From: Pseudomonadota bacterium
Lineage (GTDB): Bacteria > Myxococcota_A > Polyangia > Polyangiales > Polyangiaceae
Assembly: GCA_023398955.1 (NCBI GenBank)
Contig: JAEWRL010000190.1
Coordinates: 124,001-188,000 of the forward strand
Reading direction: 5' to 3'
DNA length: 64,000 bases
Part shown: one piece after another, positions 8,364-16,749 of the stretch
Layout: the number at the start of each line of letters is the position of its first letter
How positions within the stretch are numbered: position 1 is the stretch's first letter
The notes under the pieces: model-generated
What the model was told of the DNA's origin: nothing
The model's database searches: none
What the model saw: only the letters and a program-made list of their open reading frames with translations
Program-made: the position numbers and the translations under genes

Positions 8364-10028
8364 CTAGTTGCGTGCCAGCTCTCCCCGCACGTTGGTTGGG
8401 GAGTTCCCGCTGTTCAGCCACCCTCGGAGCACGAGCGCAGCGGAGGCACTGTCCTCCGATGCGGTCTTGACGGCGAGCGCGCGGAGCTCGCGGCTGTCGA
8501 GCTTCTGACTGCTGAGCAGTTGACGAGCTGGCGCCACGCCCGCGGGAAGCGCCGGGTCGGCCTCCCCGCCGCCAGCGAGTTGCTGCACGGTGACCCGCCT
8601 CTCCCCGCGGCGACCACTGCGCCATGCGAGCACGACGAGGGACAGTACAAAGAGTGCTCCCAACCCAGCAGCCACATGTGGCCACCACCGCTTCCAGAGT
8701 GGGAGCGGTGGCAGCGGCACGTCCTCGATGAGAGAGGGACGCGCAAACTCGAAGTTCTTGACCGTGACGACATCACCGCGCTCGGCATTGGCACCAATCG
8801 CCCGCTCGACGAGCGCCTCGAGCTTTGCCAATTGCTCTTGGCTGCGGGGCACGTAGGTTGTGCTCGTCCCCTTCTGCGCGTAGGTGCCGTTCACGAGAAC
8901 GGCGACGCTCAAGCGGTTGATGGTGCCGGGCGGCGCCACAATCTTCTCGGAGACACGGTCAACCTCCCAGTTTCTTGTGTGGCTGCGCCGAAAGACTCCC
9001 GAACCCGTCGGCGCGGTCTCTGCGACCTGCGCCTCGTCGCCTGCTTCGGGCAGATTGCTGAGGGCTCCAGGCACGCCAGCCACGCCGGGAGCACCGGTCC
9101 CCGCCGCCGACTCTTCCGACAGCTTCTCGCTCCGCAGCGCTGTCTTGGCGGGCTCGTAGTGCTCTTCGGTCCGTTCCCGCATCGTTGGGTCGAGCTCGAC
9201 ATGAACCCGCACGTCGGCGTTTCCGGGACCTACGACGCGCTCGATCTGCGCAAGCACGCTGTTCTGCATCTGGCTGGCGATGTTCGCTGCTCGCTCCGCG
9301 CTCTCCTCGCCCCCAATGCCGCCAAGGACGCCGCCCCCTTCGCTGGGGCGATGCAACGTGACACCGTCCGTGCTGACGACGGAGATGCGGTCGCGGGCAA
9401 GACCGGGCACGGCAGCAGAAACAAGGTGGGCCACGGCAGCCACCTCTTTGCGTCCGAAGCTCGCAGGATTATCGAGCTTGAGTACGACCGATGCGGAAGC
9501 TGACTCCTCCCGGGCGGCAAAGAGGCGCCGCTCGGGCATCACCAGGTGCACTCGCGCCGCCTTCACGCCTTCGACAGTGAGTATTGAGCGCGTCAGCTCG
9601 CCCTCGAGCGCCCGCCGCAAGTTGACGTTCTGCTCGAACTCCGTCGCTCCAATCCGGGACTCGTCGAAGAGCTCGAAACCCACTCCTCCCCCGCGAGGTA
9701 ACCCTTGCGACGCCAGCTCCAGGCGTAGCTTGGCGACCTGCTCGTCCGGAACTCGAATTGTCGACCCACCCGCTTCCACCCGATACGGGACCTGGAGCTC
9801 TTCGAGCTTCTGGGCAATGGCCGCCGCATCTTGCGATTCGAGCTCAGTGTAGAGGTACCCGTAGCGAATGCTCGTACCAATCACGGACATGAGCAGCACG
9901 CCGACGAGCACTCCTCCAGTCACCACCACCAGGGCCAGGCGCTTGAGTGTCGATAGCGATCGCCAGAACCCCAGCAACTGTTTGGTGATCGCCTGCAACC
10001 TATCCATAGGGGTGCTCCGCTCCGTCAA
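8364..10028 (-). CDS. fliF: Flagellar MS-ring protein FliF
   Basis: 554 aa. First membrane segment near residues 30-50 (LALVVVTGGVLVGVLLMSVI), then the secretin-like ring-building motifs (YLYTELESQDAAAIAQKLEE, YRVEAGGSTIRVPDEQVAKL, LARSI-type LEGELTRSILTVEGVKAARV), a long periplasmic part, a second membrane segment (VAAGLGALFVLSLVVLAW) and a cytoplasmic tail for FliG binding. It forms the MS ring on which the motor is built. The start overlaps the fliE stop by 4 nt. Confidence 0.96.
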   Translation of the reverse strand: MTERSTPMDRLQAITKQLLGFWRSLSTLKRLALVVVTGGVLVGVLLMSVIGTSIRYGYLYTELESQDAAAIAQKLEELQVPYRVEAGGSTIRVPDEQVAKLRLELASQGLPRGGGVGFELFDESRIGATEFEQNVNLRRALEGELTRSILTVEGVKAARVHLVMPERRLFAAREESASASVVLKLDNPASFGRKEVAAVAHLVSAAVPGLARDRISVVSTDGVTLHRPSEGGGVLGGIGGEESAERAANIASQMQNSVLAQIERVVGPGNADVRVHVELDPTMRERTEEHYEPAKTALRSEKLSEESAAGTGAPGVAGVPGALSNLPEAGDEAQVAETAPTGSGVFRRSHTRNWEVDRVSEKIVAPPGTINRLSVAVLVNGTYAQKGTSTTYVPRSQEQLAKLEALVERAIGANAERGDVVTVKNFEFARPSLIEDVPLPPLPLWKRWWPHVAAGLGALFVLSLVVLAWRSGRRGERRVTVQQLAGGGEADPALPAGVAPARQLLSSQKLDSRELRALAVKTASEDSASAALVLRGWLNSGNSPTNVRGELARN

Positions 10029-10354
10029 ACCTGCATCTTCCAGATCTCATGGAAGGCATCAATGACTTTGTTGCGAATGCTACCAACGAGCCTGACCTCG
10101 ATGTCGGCTTGACTCAGGGCAACCATTGTCCCGTGAATATCGTCGCGGGCCCCCGCGGCGAAGGCAGCACCCGCCTCCTGGGCGCTCAGCGCTTGCGCAT
10201 TCGCCTGTGCGACTGCACCCTCGAGCGCAGCCGTGAAGGCGCTGGCGTCGCTGGCCGCAACGCGCGCTCCACCGCTGAGTGACTCTCCGAGGCCTGTCTC
10301 GGCAATCCGCGAGAGGTACCCGGCCAACGATCCTGCTTCAACGGGGCTCATCAC
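10025..10354 (-). CDS. fliE: Flagellar hook-basal body complex protein FliE
   Basis: 109 aa. The C-terminal half has the FliE signature (IHGTMVALSQADIEVRLVGS, IRNKVIDAFHEIWKMQV), the segment that joins the MS ring to the rod. Length matches the family. It lies 5 nt after flgC and overlaps fliF by 4 nt, the standard flgB-flgC-fliE order. Confidence 0.94.
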   Translation of the reverse strand: MMSPVEAGSLAGYLSRIAETGLGESLSGGARVAASDASAFTAALEGAVAQANAQALSAQEAGAAFAAGARDDIHGTMVALSQADIEVRLVGSIRNKVIDAFHEIWKMQV

Positions 10355-10359
10355 ACACC

Positions 10360-10791
10360 TCAGCGACCAATGCCCACTGCCGAGCGCGCCATCTGCTTGA
10401 TTGTGTCTATCGACGTCACACCGGCCTCGTAGGCTCTGGATGCGGTGATCATGTTGACCATCTCCTCGACGGCGTGAACGTTCGGAAGTGTAACGTATCC
10501 TTGCGCATCAGCGTCCGGATGCGTCGGATCATGAACGAGCTGACCGGGGCGTGGATCCACCACTATCTCGCGTACACGCACGGCTGAGACGCCACTCTCA
10601 GCACCTCCAACGCCGCCGGGCCCCTCGAGCCTCACAGCCTCGAAGACGGGGTCGATGCGTCTGTAGGGGCCACCCTCCGCGGTACGCGTCGTGCTGGCAT
10701 TCGCCAGGTTCGAGGCGATGGTGTTCATGCGCACCCGCTGCGCCGACAGGCCTGACGCCGCAACTTCCATTGCACTGAAGACACCGAGCAT
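10360..10791 (-). CDS. flgC: Proximal rod protein FlgC
   Basis: 143 aa. N-terminal rod signature (AMEVAASGLSAQRVRMNTIA, SNLANASTTRT) and C-terminal signature (VTLPNVHAVEEMVNMITASR, AYEAGVTSIDTIKQMA) are both clear. FlgC is part of the proximal rod in the periplasm. Normal length. It lies 11 nt after flgB. Confidence 0.95.
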   Translation of the reverse strand: MLGVFSAMEVAASGLSAQRVRMNTIASNLANASTTRTAEGGPYRRIDPVFEAVRLEGPGGVGGAESGVSAVRVREIVVDPRPGQLVHDPTHPDADAQGYVTLPNVHAVEEMVNMITASRAYEAGVTSIDTIKQMARSAVGIGR

Positions 10792-10802
10792 GACTTACCT
10801 CA

Positions 10803-11204
10803 TCAACGACCGTCGCTCGCGGCGAACAGTAGTTGCCTTAGTTCAGCAGAAACGATGGCAGACACGACCTCGAAGCGCAGATGATTGCTGGCAACCTTGG
10901 CCGCTTCCCTGTCCAGTGAGACGTAGTTGCCGTCTCGACCGGCGCCCGCCGAGAGGTCCTCGAAAGTGCGACCTACTCGACCCAGATCCTCGTCCTGATC
11001 GCCAGCCATGTGGGCGCCAGCCGTGCGCCGCAAGCTGACCTCGAGCGCCGCTTCGAACCCCTCCGTGTCGATGCGAGCTAGATCTACGGGGCGGTAGCCA
11101 GGGGTGTCCACGTGGGCGACGTTGGAGGCCAGCACGTTGTGGCGCGACATGTGGTAGTCCAGCGCGTTCTGAAGCGGGGCGATGACTCCGAAAATCGCGG
11201 CCAT
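10803..11204 (-). CDS. flgB: Proximal rod protein FlgB
   Basis: 133 aa from ATG at 11204 (MAAIFGVIAPLQNALDYHMS), with the rod signature LASNVAHVDTPGYRPVDLAR. A longer frame from 11222 is open, but FlgB of other bacteria has about 37 residues before TPGY, exactly what the 11204 start gives, and the 11222 codon falls inside a candidate sigma-54 -12 element. First gene of the left-arm operon. FlgB forms the base of the rod. Confidence 0.93.
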   Translation of the reverse strand: MAAIFGVIAPLQNALDYHMSRHNVLASNVAHVDTPGYRPVDLARIDTEGFEAALEVSLRRTAGAHMAGDQDEDLGRVGRTFEDLSAGAGRDGNYVSLDREAAKVASNHLRFEVVSAIVSAELRQLLFAASDGR

Positions 11205-11217
11205 GAGCCACCCGCCT

Positions 11218-11233
11218 TGCATGCGGCATGCCG
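11218..11233 (-). promoter_or_regulatory. Candidate sigma-54 promoter of the flgB operon
   Basis: Minus strand reads CGGCATGCCGCATGCA. The invariant GG-N10-GC spacing of sigma-54 promoters is kept, though it departs from TGGCAC-N5-TTGCA at three positions. The C at -12 is 11219, giving a predicted transcript start near 11207, three nt before the flgB ATG at 11204. The geometry equals that at flgG and csrA, which raises its credibility. Confidence 0.45.
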
Positions 11234-11484
11234 CGCCAGCGTCGCCGGGAGCTGCGCAGGGTCACGAACGACCCCAAGCGGTCACGTCTGACCCAGGCTC
11301 ACAGCCAGCGTCAAGGGACCGACGAGAGCCCGTTCCCCTCGAAGAGCGACTCGCAGCGAGGGCGCGCCGTGATCACCAGGCATCGAGCGGCTCCCCGCCC
11401 CTGGGGCAAAGGTAACCCAGTCTCCTTGTTGACGCTCCCGAGAGCGTCGGAAAACTAGCGGCAATTGTCAGGGTTCTGACACCT
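11234..11484. other. Divergent intergenic regulatory region between flgB and the activator
   Basis: No gene seen. It holds two inverted repeats: GACGCTC-CCGA-GAGCGTC at 11431-11448 and TGTCAG-GGTT-CTGACA at 11466-11481. Both lie just upstream of the activator promoter and about 200-250 bp upstream of the flgB promoter, a usual distance for a sigma-54 enhancer. Which protein binds them cannot be told from sequence. Confidence 0.5.
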
Positions 11485-11500
11485 TGGATCGCAAGTTGCA
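11485..11500 (+). promoter_or_regulatory. Candidate sigma-54 promoter of the flagellar activator gene
   Basis: TGGATCGCAAGTTGCA: GG at 11486-11487, GC at 11498-11499, exact 10-nt spacing, perfect TTGCA -12 box, weaker -24 box (TGGATC for TGGCAC). Predicted transcript start about 11511, 38 nt before the ATG at 11549. Confidence 0.6.
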
Positions 11501-11548
11501 CCGTCGCCCGGCAATCGCATCAGGGAACTCCCCCTCGGGTAGGTATAT

Positions 11549-12718
11549 ATGATTGGTTGGCAGAGCGACAGCGGTACGACGAACTCCTCCACCGTCAGCG
11601 GCGGACAAGCTCGAACGAGCGACGATAGCCCCGCGAGCGTCCCAGCAGGGCGGCCGCATGCGGTACCCGACGTGGTGATTCGGGTCGTTGGAGAGCCTAC
11701 CCAGGAGGCGCCGCGCCCGAGCATCGTGCCGACAGTGGCGTCGCTCTTCCCACCAAAGAGCATGGCTGGCGTCGTGGGCCAGGCACCCTCCCTCGTGGAC
11801 GTCTACAAGGTGCTCGACAAGGTCGCCGACACCGACTGCACCGTGCTCATCACCGGCGAGAGTGGCACCGGCAAGGAGCTCGTTGCGCGCGCCGTGCATT
11901 CGGCCAGCTCGCGGCGAGACCGCCCCTTCGTGGCCGTCAACTGCGGGGCCATTCCCGAGGCACTGCTGGAAAGCGAACTCTTCGGCCACGCTCGCGGCGC
12001 CTTCACGGGTGCCCATGCTGCTCAGCGCGGCCGCATCGCGCAAGCGGAGAACGGCACACTTTTCCTAGACGAGATTGGAGAGCTTCCTCTTCCCCTGCAG
12101 GTCAAGCTCCTGCGAGTCCTCCAGACACGCGAGTATTCACCGGTAGGGGACGCTCGGGTCCTCAGCGCCAACGTCCGCATCGTAGCCGCCACGAATGCCA
12201 ATCTGGAAACCGCCATCAGCCAACGAGCGTTCCGTGAGGACCTCTACTATCGGCTCAACGTGATTCAGGTCGTCGTTCCGCCGCTCCGCGCGAGGCGCGA
12301 GGACATCCCGATGCTCGTCGACTACTTCCTGGCCCGCGTCGGAGAGCGTGCAGGCCGCAGGGGTATCGACGTGTCCCCATCCGCACAGCAGCTCTTGTTT
12401 ACCTACGATTGGCCAGGCAACGTGCGAGAGCTCGAGAACGCCATCGAGCGAGCTGCGCTGCTATGCCGGAACGGGACCATTCAGCCCAAAGACCTTCCCG
12501 CCCGGGTTCTGTCACTTCCCTCCGAGGAGCGGGCGCCAGCAAACCTCACCGATGCCGGGGTCAATCTGCGGGCAGCCGTCGAATCTTTCGAGAACAACCT
12601 CATCCGGCAGGCGCTCGAAAAGACCCAATGGAACAAGAACCGCGCGGCCAAGCTGCTTGGTCTGAACCGCACGACGCTCGTCGAGATGCTGAAGCGCAAG
12701 CGTATCGACGCCGCTTGA
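11549..12718 (+). CDS. Sigma-54-dependent flagellar transcription activator, no receiver domain
   Basis: 389 aa. Residues 1-70 are low-complexity and show no receiver, GAF or PAS domain. The AAA+ core has Walker A GESGTGKE, the sigma-54-contacting GAFTGA loop (GHARGAFTGAHAAQ), Walker B GTLFLDEIGE, and the WPGNVRELEN motif. The C-terminus is a Fis-type helix-turn-helix (NKNRAAKLLGLNRTTLVEML). It probably drives the sigma-54 promoters of this locus, like FlrC/FleR/FlgR in other bacteria, but must be controlled by something other than phosphorylation of its own receiver. It is divergent from the flgB operon and 347 bp before flgG. Confidence 0.88.
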   Translation: MIGWQSDSGTTNSSTVSGGQARTSDDSPASVPAGRPHAVPDVVIRVVGEPTQEAPRPSIVPTVASLFPPKSMAGVVGQAPSLVDVYKVLDKVADTDCTVLITGESGTGKELVARAVHSASSRRDRPFVAVNCGAIPEALLESELFGHARGAFTGAHAAQRGRIAQAENGTLFLDEIGELPLPLQVKLLRVLQTREYSPVGDARVLSANVRIVAATNANLETAISQRAFREDLYYRLNVIQVVVPPLRARREDIPMLVDYFLARVGERAGRRGIDVSPSAQQLLFTYDWPGNVRELENAIERAALLCRNGTIQPKDLPARVLSLPSEERAPANLTDAGVNLRAAVESFENNLIRQALEKTQWNKNRAAKLLGLNRTTLVEMLKRKRIDAA

Positions 12719-13034
12719 CGCCCCCGTCGCGCACCGTTCGTCGCCACCGTGGGGTCGTGGCCAGGGACGAACGCCAGCCACGCTCCATCTTCAGCCAACC
12801 TCGACCCCGAAGTCGATCGCGGGCGGTCTCGTTCCAGACAGCGCCCCGTCTCCGTGCGCCTTGGCCAGGGGGCATTTCACGGCACGGCCGCGCCGTGGCC
12901 CGTCCCTGTTGCTCTTCGCCGCCACCCGACGGCAGCGTCAGACGTCAGTCGCGTGACGCACGCCAAGTGTAACCGATCGGGCTCGGGCTCGGCATTGAAG
13001 CGAAGGCTCCCGGCGTTCATCCTCGCAAGGCCCC
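12719..13034. other. Intergenic region upstream of flgG
   Basis: No gene seen on either strand. GCGTCA at 12935-12940 and TGACGC at 12954-12959 form an inverted pair (with an extra CGTCAG between), 76 bp upstream of the flgG -24 box, suitable for an enhancer. No clear terminator of the upstream gene was found. Confidence 0.45.
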
Positions 13035-13050
13035 TGGCACCCGTGTTGCA
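13035..13050 (+). promoter_or_regulatory. Sigma-54 promoter of the flgG operon, consensus match
   Basis: TGGCAC-CCGTG-TTGCA matches the sigma-54 consensus at every informative base. With C at -12 = 13049 the transcript starts near 13061, only about 5 nt before the flgG ATG at 13066. No Shine-Dalgarno sequence can fit, so the first cistron would be translated as a near-leaderless message. Confidence 0.85.
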
Positions 13051-13065
13051 CTGTGCCCCTTTACC

Positions 13066-13851
13066 ATGTTCAGGGCCCTTCATATCGCAGCCACCGGCAT
13101 GTCAGCTCAGGAGACCCACCTGGAGGGCATCTCCAACAACATTGCCAACGCAAACACCGTCGCCTACAAGAAGCAGCGCATCGAGTTCCAGGATTTGCTC
13201 TACCAGACGGTGAGGACGCCGGGGGCGCCCACTGGGGCAACGACGATGGATCCTTCGGGCGTGCAGCTTGGCAGCGGCGTGCGGGTGGCAGGCACTTCGC
13301 GCAGCTTCGCTCAGGGCACGCTCCTGAATACGAGCAACCCTCTGGACGTCGCCATCGAGGGCAAGGGCTTCTTCGCGGTCCAGCAACCGGACGGCTCCCT
13401 CGCCTACACCCGAGCAGGGTCGCTTCAGACCGACGGTCAGGGTCGCATCGTCACGCAGGAAGGCATGCCCCTCGACCCTCCCATCGTGGTCCCCCCTGAC
13501 GTCGAAGGTTTGACGATCGCCGCCGACGGAACCGTGACGGCCATGGTCAGCGGGGACACGACGCCGGTCGAACTCGGCCAGCTGAGTCTCGCCACCTTCG
13601 TGAACCCGGGTGGCCTGCAGGCGCTCGGGCACAACCTATACATCCCCAGCCCCGCCAGCGGCGAACCAATGCTGGGGCGTCCCGGGGAACAGGGACGCGG
13701 CACCCTGCTTCAGGGCTCGGTCGAGCAAGCCAACGTCAACATCGTCGAAGAGATGATCGGCCTCATCAGCGCTCAGCGCGCCTACGAGATAAACAGCAAG
13801 GTAATCTCCAGCGCCGACGAGATGATGCAATCCGCGTCGCGGCTGAAGTAG
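13066..13851 (+). CDS. flgG: Distal rod protein FlgG
   Basis: 261 aa, the normal length. N-terminus FRALHIAATGMSAQETHLEG and SNNIANANTVAYKKQRIEF are typical FlgG; the C-terminus (SNVE-like ANVNIVEEMIGLISAQRAYE, INSKVISSADEMMQ) closes the coiled-coil D0 domain. ATG at 13066 is the only start that keeps the FlgG N-terminus, even though it leaves almost no leader. flgF, normally next to it, is 16 kb away. Confidence 0.97.
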   Translation: MFRALHIAATGMSAQETHLEGISNNIANANTVAYKKQRIEFQDLLYQTVRTPGAPTGATTMDPSGVQLGSGVRVAGTSRSFAQGTLLNTSNPLDVAIEGKGFFAVQQPDGSLAYTRAGSLQTDGQGRIVTQEGMPLDPPIVVPPDVEGLTIAADGTVTAMVSGDTTPVELGQLSLATFVNPGGLQALGHNLYIPSPASGEPMLGRPGEQGRGTLLQGSVEQANVNIVEEMIGLISAQRAYEINSKVISSADEMMQSASRLK

Positions 13852-13853
13852 CC

Positions 13854-14600
13854 ATGTTCACCCGCTCCCTCGTCTTCGCCTTCGTGCTCCTCGGCTCGCT
13901 CTTCGTAGCCCCACCTAGTCTTGCCCAGTCGGAGATCATCGTCGACTCGAACAAGGTAACCCTGGCCGACATCGTTCCTAACGCCGACCCTGAGCGCGGC
14001 CTGCTAACGGTTGCCGATACGCCCGCGCCCGGGGCGTCGCGTCTGCTGGCCCGAGCGGACATCGAGCGCGTTCTGCGCCGCGCCGGACTCCCCTCGCAAG
14101 GCCTTGCCATTCCAAGCTCGATGCGCATCAAGGCCGCAGAGAAGCGGATGACCGAGGACGAGATCGCGCAGTGGGTAGCGCCCGCGATCGAACTCGAGCT
14201 ACCTCCCGGCGTGCAGCTCGTAAAGCTGAGCACCGCGCGGCCGCTCGTAACCTCACCCTCCGCCTCCCTGGGACGGGTAACGCTACCCCGTATCCCCAAG
14301 CGAGCAGGCGAGTTCCGCTCCACCGTCGTGGTCGAGCTCGAGCGAGAGCAGGTGATCCTGCAGCGCCTGACGCTTTCCTTCGTGGCGCAGATCAGCGCCG
14401 AGGCAGCCCAGCCAGACGTCGCCCGCGGCGCCCAGGTATCCTTGGTCATCGAGACGGCTGGTGTGACCTTGACCGCCGCCGCCATCGCCCTGAGCAGCGG
14501 CAACGTTGGTGAAGTACACATGTTTCGCGTCATCACCACGCGCAAAGTGCTGCGGGCACGCATCGAGACCGCCCAGACCGCAAAGGTGGTGGTGCAATGA
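13854..14600 (+). CDS. flgA: P-ring assembly chaperone FlgA
   Basis: 248 aa. Signal peptide (FTRSLVFAFVLLGSLFVAPP, cleavage about residue 25), then a SAF-domain region (RVTLPRIPKRAGEF) and C-terminal FlgA part (DVARGAQVSLVIETAGVTLT). FlgA is a periplasmic chaperone for FlgI. It starts 2 nt after flgG and overlaps flgH by 4 nt, consistent with the flgGAHI order. Confidence 0.88.
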   Translation: MFTRSLVFAFVLLGSLFVAPPSLAQSEIIVDSNKVTLADIVPNADPERGLLTVADTPAPGASRLLARADIERVLRRAGLPSQGLAIPSSMRIKAAEKRMTEDEIAQWVAPAIELELPPGVQLVKLSTARPLVTSPSASLGRVTLPRIPKRAGEFRSTVVVELEREQVILQRLTLSFVAQISAEAAQPDVARGAQVSLVIETAGVTLTAAAIALSSGNVGEVHMFRVITTRKVLRARIETAQTAKVVVQ

Positions 14601-15295
14601 AGTTGCCCCTCGTCGTCTGGGCCGTGCTCGGCGCAGCCACTGCAGCCTGCGGCCCACCGCACATTCGGTCCTTCGAGCCGCAGGAACGCGACTACAAGCC
14701 GGGCGAGTATGCAGCAACTCAGAAGTCCGCACAGCCCGCTGACGGCTCGCTCTACTCCGAGGCTCATGCGGGGCTGCTGGAGGACACACGTGCCTTGCGG
14801 GCGGGCGACATCGTCATGATCCGGATCAACGAGGAGGCCGACGCCCAGGGTGGAGCCTCCACGAGCCTCAGCAAGAAAGTGACTCGCAGCGATGGTGTAT
14901 CGGCCATGCTCGGGCTCCTGCCTGCTCTGCGAGAGGCCTACCCCGACCTGGATACCCAACAGCTGATCGCCATGGCGGTGCAGCACGACTTCAACGGCGA
15001 AGGCAACACGCAGCGTGCTGGCAAGCTTCGCGGCACGATCGGCGTGCGCGTCAAAAAGGAAATGCCCAATGGCGACCTCTTCGTAGAAGGCACGAAGGTG
15101 GTGATGATAAACCACGAGGAGTACCACCTCTACACGTCTGGCTTGATTCGCCCCGCGGACATTGAAGGCGACAACTCGGTCGACTCCTCCCTCATCGCCG
15201 ACGCGCGCGTCGAATTCACCGGTCGCGGCGACGTGGCAGACCAGGTGGAGCGCGGCTGGCTCACCAAGTTCTTGGACTTCATCAACCCCCTCTGA
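14597..15295 (+). CDS. flgH: Flagellar L-ring lipoprotein FlgH
   Basis: 232 aa. A lipoprotein signal peptide ends at Cys18 (ATAAC). The FlgH core is recognisable: SLYSEAHAGLLEDTRALRAG, DIVMIRINEEADAQG, and LRGTIGVRVKKEMPNGDLFV..EGTKVVMINHEEYHLYTSGL. FlgH forms the ring in the outer membrane, so the cell is diderm. Starts in a 4-nt overlap with flgA. Confidence 0.94.
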   Translation: MKLPLVVWAVLGAATAACGPPHIRSFEPQERDYKPGEYAATQKSAQPADGSLYSEAHAGLLEDTRALRAGDIVMIRINEEADAQGGASTSLSKKVTRSDGVSAMLGLLPALREAYPDLDTQQLIAMAVQHDFNGEGNTQRAGKLRGTIGVRVKKEMPNGDLFVEGTKVVMINHEEYHLYTSGLIRPADIEGDNSVDSSLIADARVEFTGRGDVADQVERGWLTKFLDFINPL

Positions 15296-15301
15296 GCTCC
15301 C

Positions 15302-16414
15302 ATGCCCAACGCGAGACCCTTCCTTGCTGCACCGCTTCTGGCGCTTGTGCTCCTCGTCACCTCAGCGGCAAGGGCGGACCAGCTGCGCAATCTCTGTGAC
15401 GTGGTCGGAGCGCGCGATAACCAGCTTGTCGGGTATGGCGTCGTCGTTGGGTTGAACGGAACGGGCGACGATGTCTCGGCCCCTTTTGCGGCACAGTCAC
15501 TGCGCGCACTGCTGCGCCGGCTCGGAGTGCAAGCCGATGCCAAGCAGCTACGGCTCCGTAACGTGGCGGCCGTCCTCGTCACGGCGACGCTCGCCCCCTT
15601 CTCACGCAACGGCACCAGGATGGACGTCACCGTCGCATCCATCGGCAATGCGCGTTCCCTGCGAGGCGGCGTCTTGGTGCAGACCTCCCTGCGCGGGGCC
15701 GATCGCCGTACCTATGCGGTCGCCCAGGGACCGCTGATCGTCGGTGGTTTCGAGGCGTCGGGGGCCTCCGGCAGCTCGCAGCAGGTGAACCTGACGACGA
15801 GCGCCCGCATCCCGGGTGGAGCCCTTGTCGAGCGCATGGTAGAAACGCGCTTCGTCAAGGATCAAAAGATCACCTTGTCTCTGCATTCGCCGGATTTCGC
15901 CACGGCGGACCGCATCGTTCAGGCCATCGACAAAACCCTTGGCGCAGGAAGCGCCGAGGCCCTCGATGGCGGCGCGGTGACAGTCAAGGTCCCGAAGAAC
16001 CTTCGCAAGCGCCCGGTGTCCCTCATTGCTCAGCTGGAGCGCATCGAGGTAGAGCCGAGCACCGCTGCCCGCGTCGTCATCAACGAACGAACAGGCACGG
16101 TGGTGGCAGGCGGTGACGTCCGGCTCCTGCCCGTCGCCATCGCTCAAGGCGGCATCACCGTTGCCATCCGGGAGACACCGACGGCCACCCAACCAGAGCC
16201 GCTGGCGACTGGGGAAACGGCCGTGCTGCCCCAGACCGAGATCGAATCGACAGAGGAGATCCCACCGGGCGTCACCTACGTGCAGGGCGCGGCTTCCTTG
16301 GCGGAGGTGGCCCAGGCCCTCTCCACCTTCGGCGTGTCGCCTAGGGAGCTGGCGAGCATCTTGCAAGCGCTGAAGTCAGCAGGCGCGCTTCGCGCCGAGA
16401 TAGTCGTCCAATGA
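15302..16414 (+). CDS. flgI: Flagellar P-ring protein FlgI
   Basis: 370 aa, normal length. Signal peptide (LAAPLLALVLLVTSAARA), then DVVGARDNQLVGYGVVVGLN and GTGDD, the FlgI hallmark, and VEPSTAARVVINERTGTVVAG, another conserved FlgI segment. It forms the peptidoglycan-layer bushing around the rod. Six nt after flgH; its stop overlaps the next gene by 4 nt. Confidence 0.96.
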   Translation: MPNARPFLAAPLLALVLLVTSAARADQLRNLCDVVGARDNQLVGYGVVVGLNGTGDDVSAPFAAQSLRALLRRLGVQADAKQLRLRNVAAVLVTATLAPFSRNGTRMDVTVASIGNARSLRGGVLVQTSLRGADRRTYAVAQGPLIVGGFEASGASGSSQQVNLTTSARIPGGALVERMVETRFVKDQKITLSLHSPDFATADRIVQAIDKTLGAGSAEALDGGAVTVKVPKNLRKRPVSLIAQLERIEVEPSTAARVVINERTGTVVAGGDVRLLPVAIAQGGITVAIRETPTATQPEPLATGETAVLPQTEIESTEEIPPGVTYVQGAASLAEVAQALSTFGVSPRELASILQALKSAGALRAEIVVQ

Positions 16415-16749
16415 CCAACCCCATCGCCGCAGTGACAGCCAGCGGGCTCGACGCGCCGTCCACCAGCGCCCAAAACACGGCTGCGATCCAGCAAGCCGCC
16501 CGCGAGTTCGAAGCGATTCTCTTGAGAGAGATGCTCAAGACCATCAAGGACTGTGGAAACCTCGGGAGCTCCGCTTCAAGTTCGGGTCAGGCGATCTACG
16601 GGTCCATGGTCGTGGAAACAGTTGCCAACACCGTCTCACGAGCCGGAGGATTGGGGATGGCGGATCTCATCGGCGACCTGCTGAACGCACAAGACAGGGC
16701 AGCAGCCCCCAGCCTCAGTCAGCCGCCACCTGCGGCCAAGGTTCCATGA
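16411..16749 (+). CDS. flgJ: Rod-binding protein (FlgJ N-terminal domain only)
   Basis: 112 aa. Residues ~25-90 fit the rod-binding domain (AAREFEAILLREMLKTIKD, ..QAIYGSMVVETVANTVSRAG, GLGMADLIGDLL). It caps the growing rod. Gammaproteobacterial FlgJ is ~310 aa with a C-terminal muramidase; here the frame stops after a Pro/Ala tail. The missing muramidase appears as a separate gene at 27459-28271. Overlaps flgI by 4 nt. Confidence 0.88.
   Translation: MTNPIAAVTASGLDAPSTSAQNTAAIQQAAREFEAILLREMLKTIKDCGNLGSSASSSGQAIYGSMVVETVANTVSRAGGLGMADLIGDLLNAQDRAAAPSLSQPPPAAKVP

Noticed and set aside
7401..9503. Plus-strand 700-codon open frame
   Set aside because: It lies antisense to fliG and fliF, whose motifs are unmistakable; long open antisense frames are expected at this GC content.
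1..11222. Type III secretion injectisome
   Set aside because: FliI, FliN and FliF have injectisome cousins, but hook, rod, L/P ring, stator and flagellin genes make it a flagellum.
11338..11428. Other GG-N10-GC matches on the minus strand before flgB
   Set aside because: Matches such as GGTGATCACGGCGC and GGGCGGGGAGCCGC lack both TGGCA and TTGC character; TGGGTTACCTTTGC has the wrong spacing.
13766..15127. Minus-strand 453-codon open frame
   Set aside because: Antisense to flgG-flgA-flgH, low-complexity Arg/Ser translation, no domain pattern.
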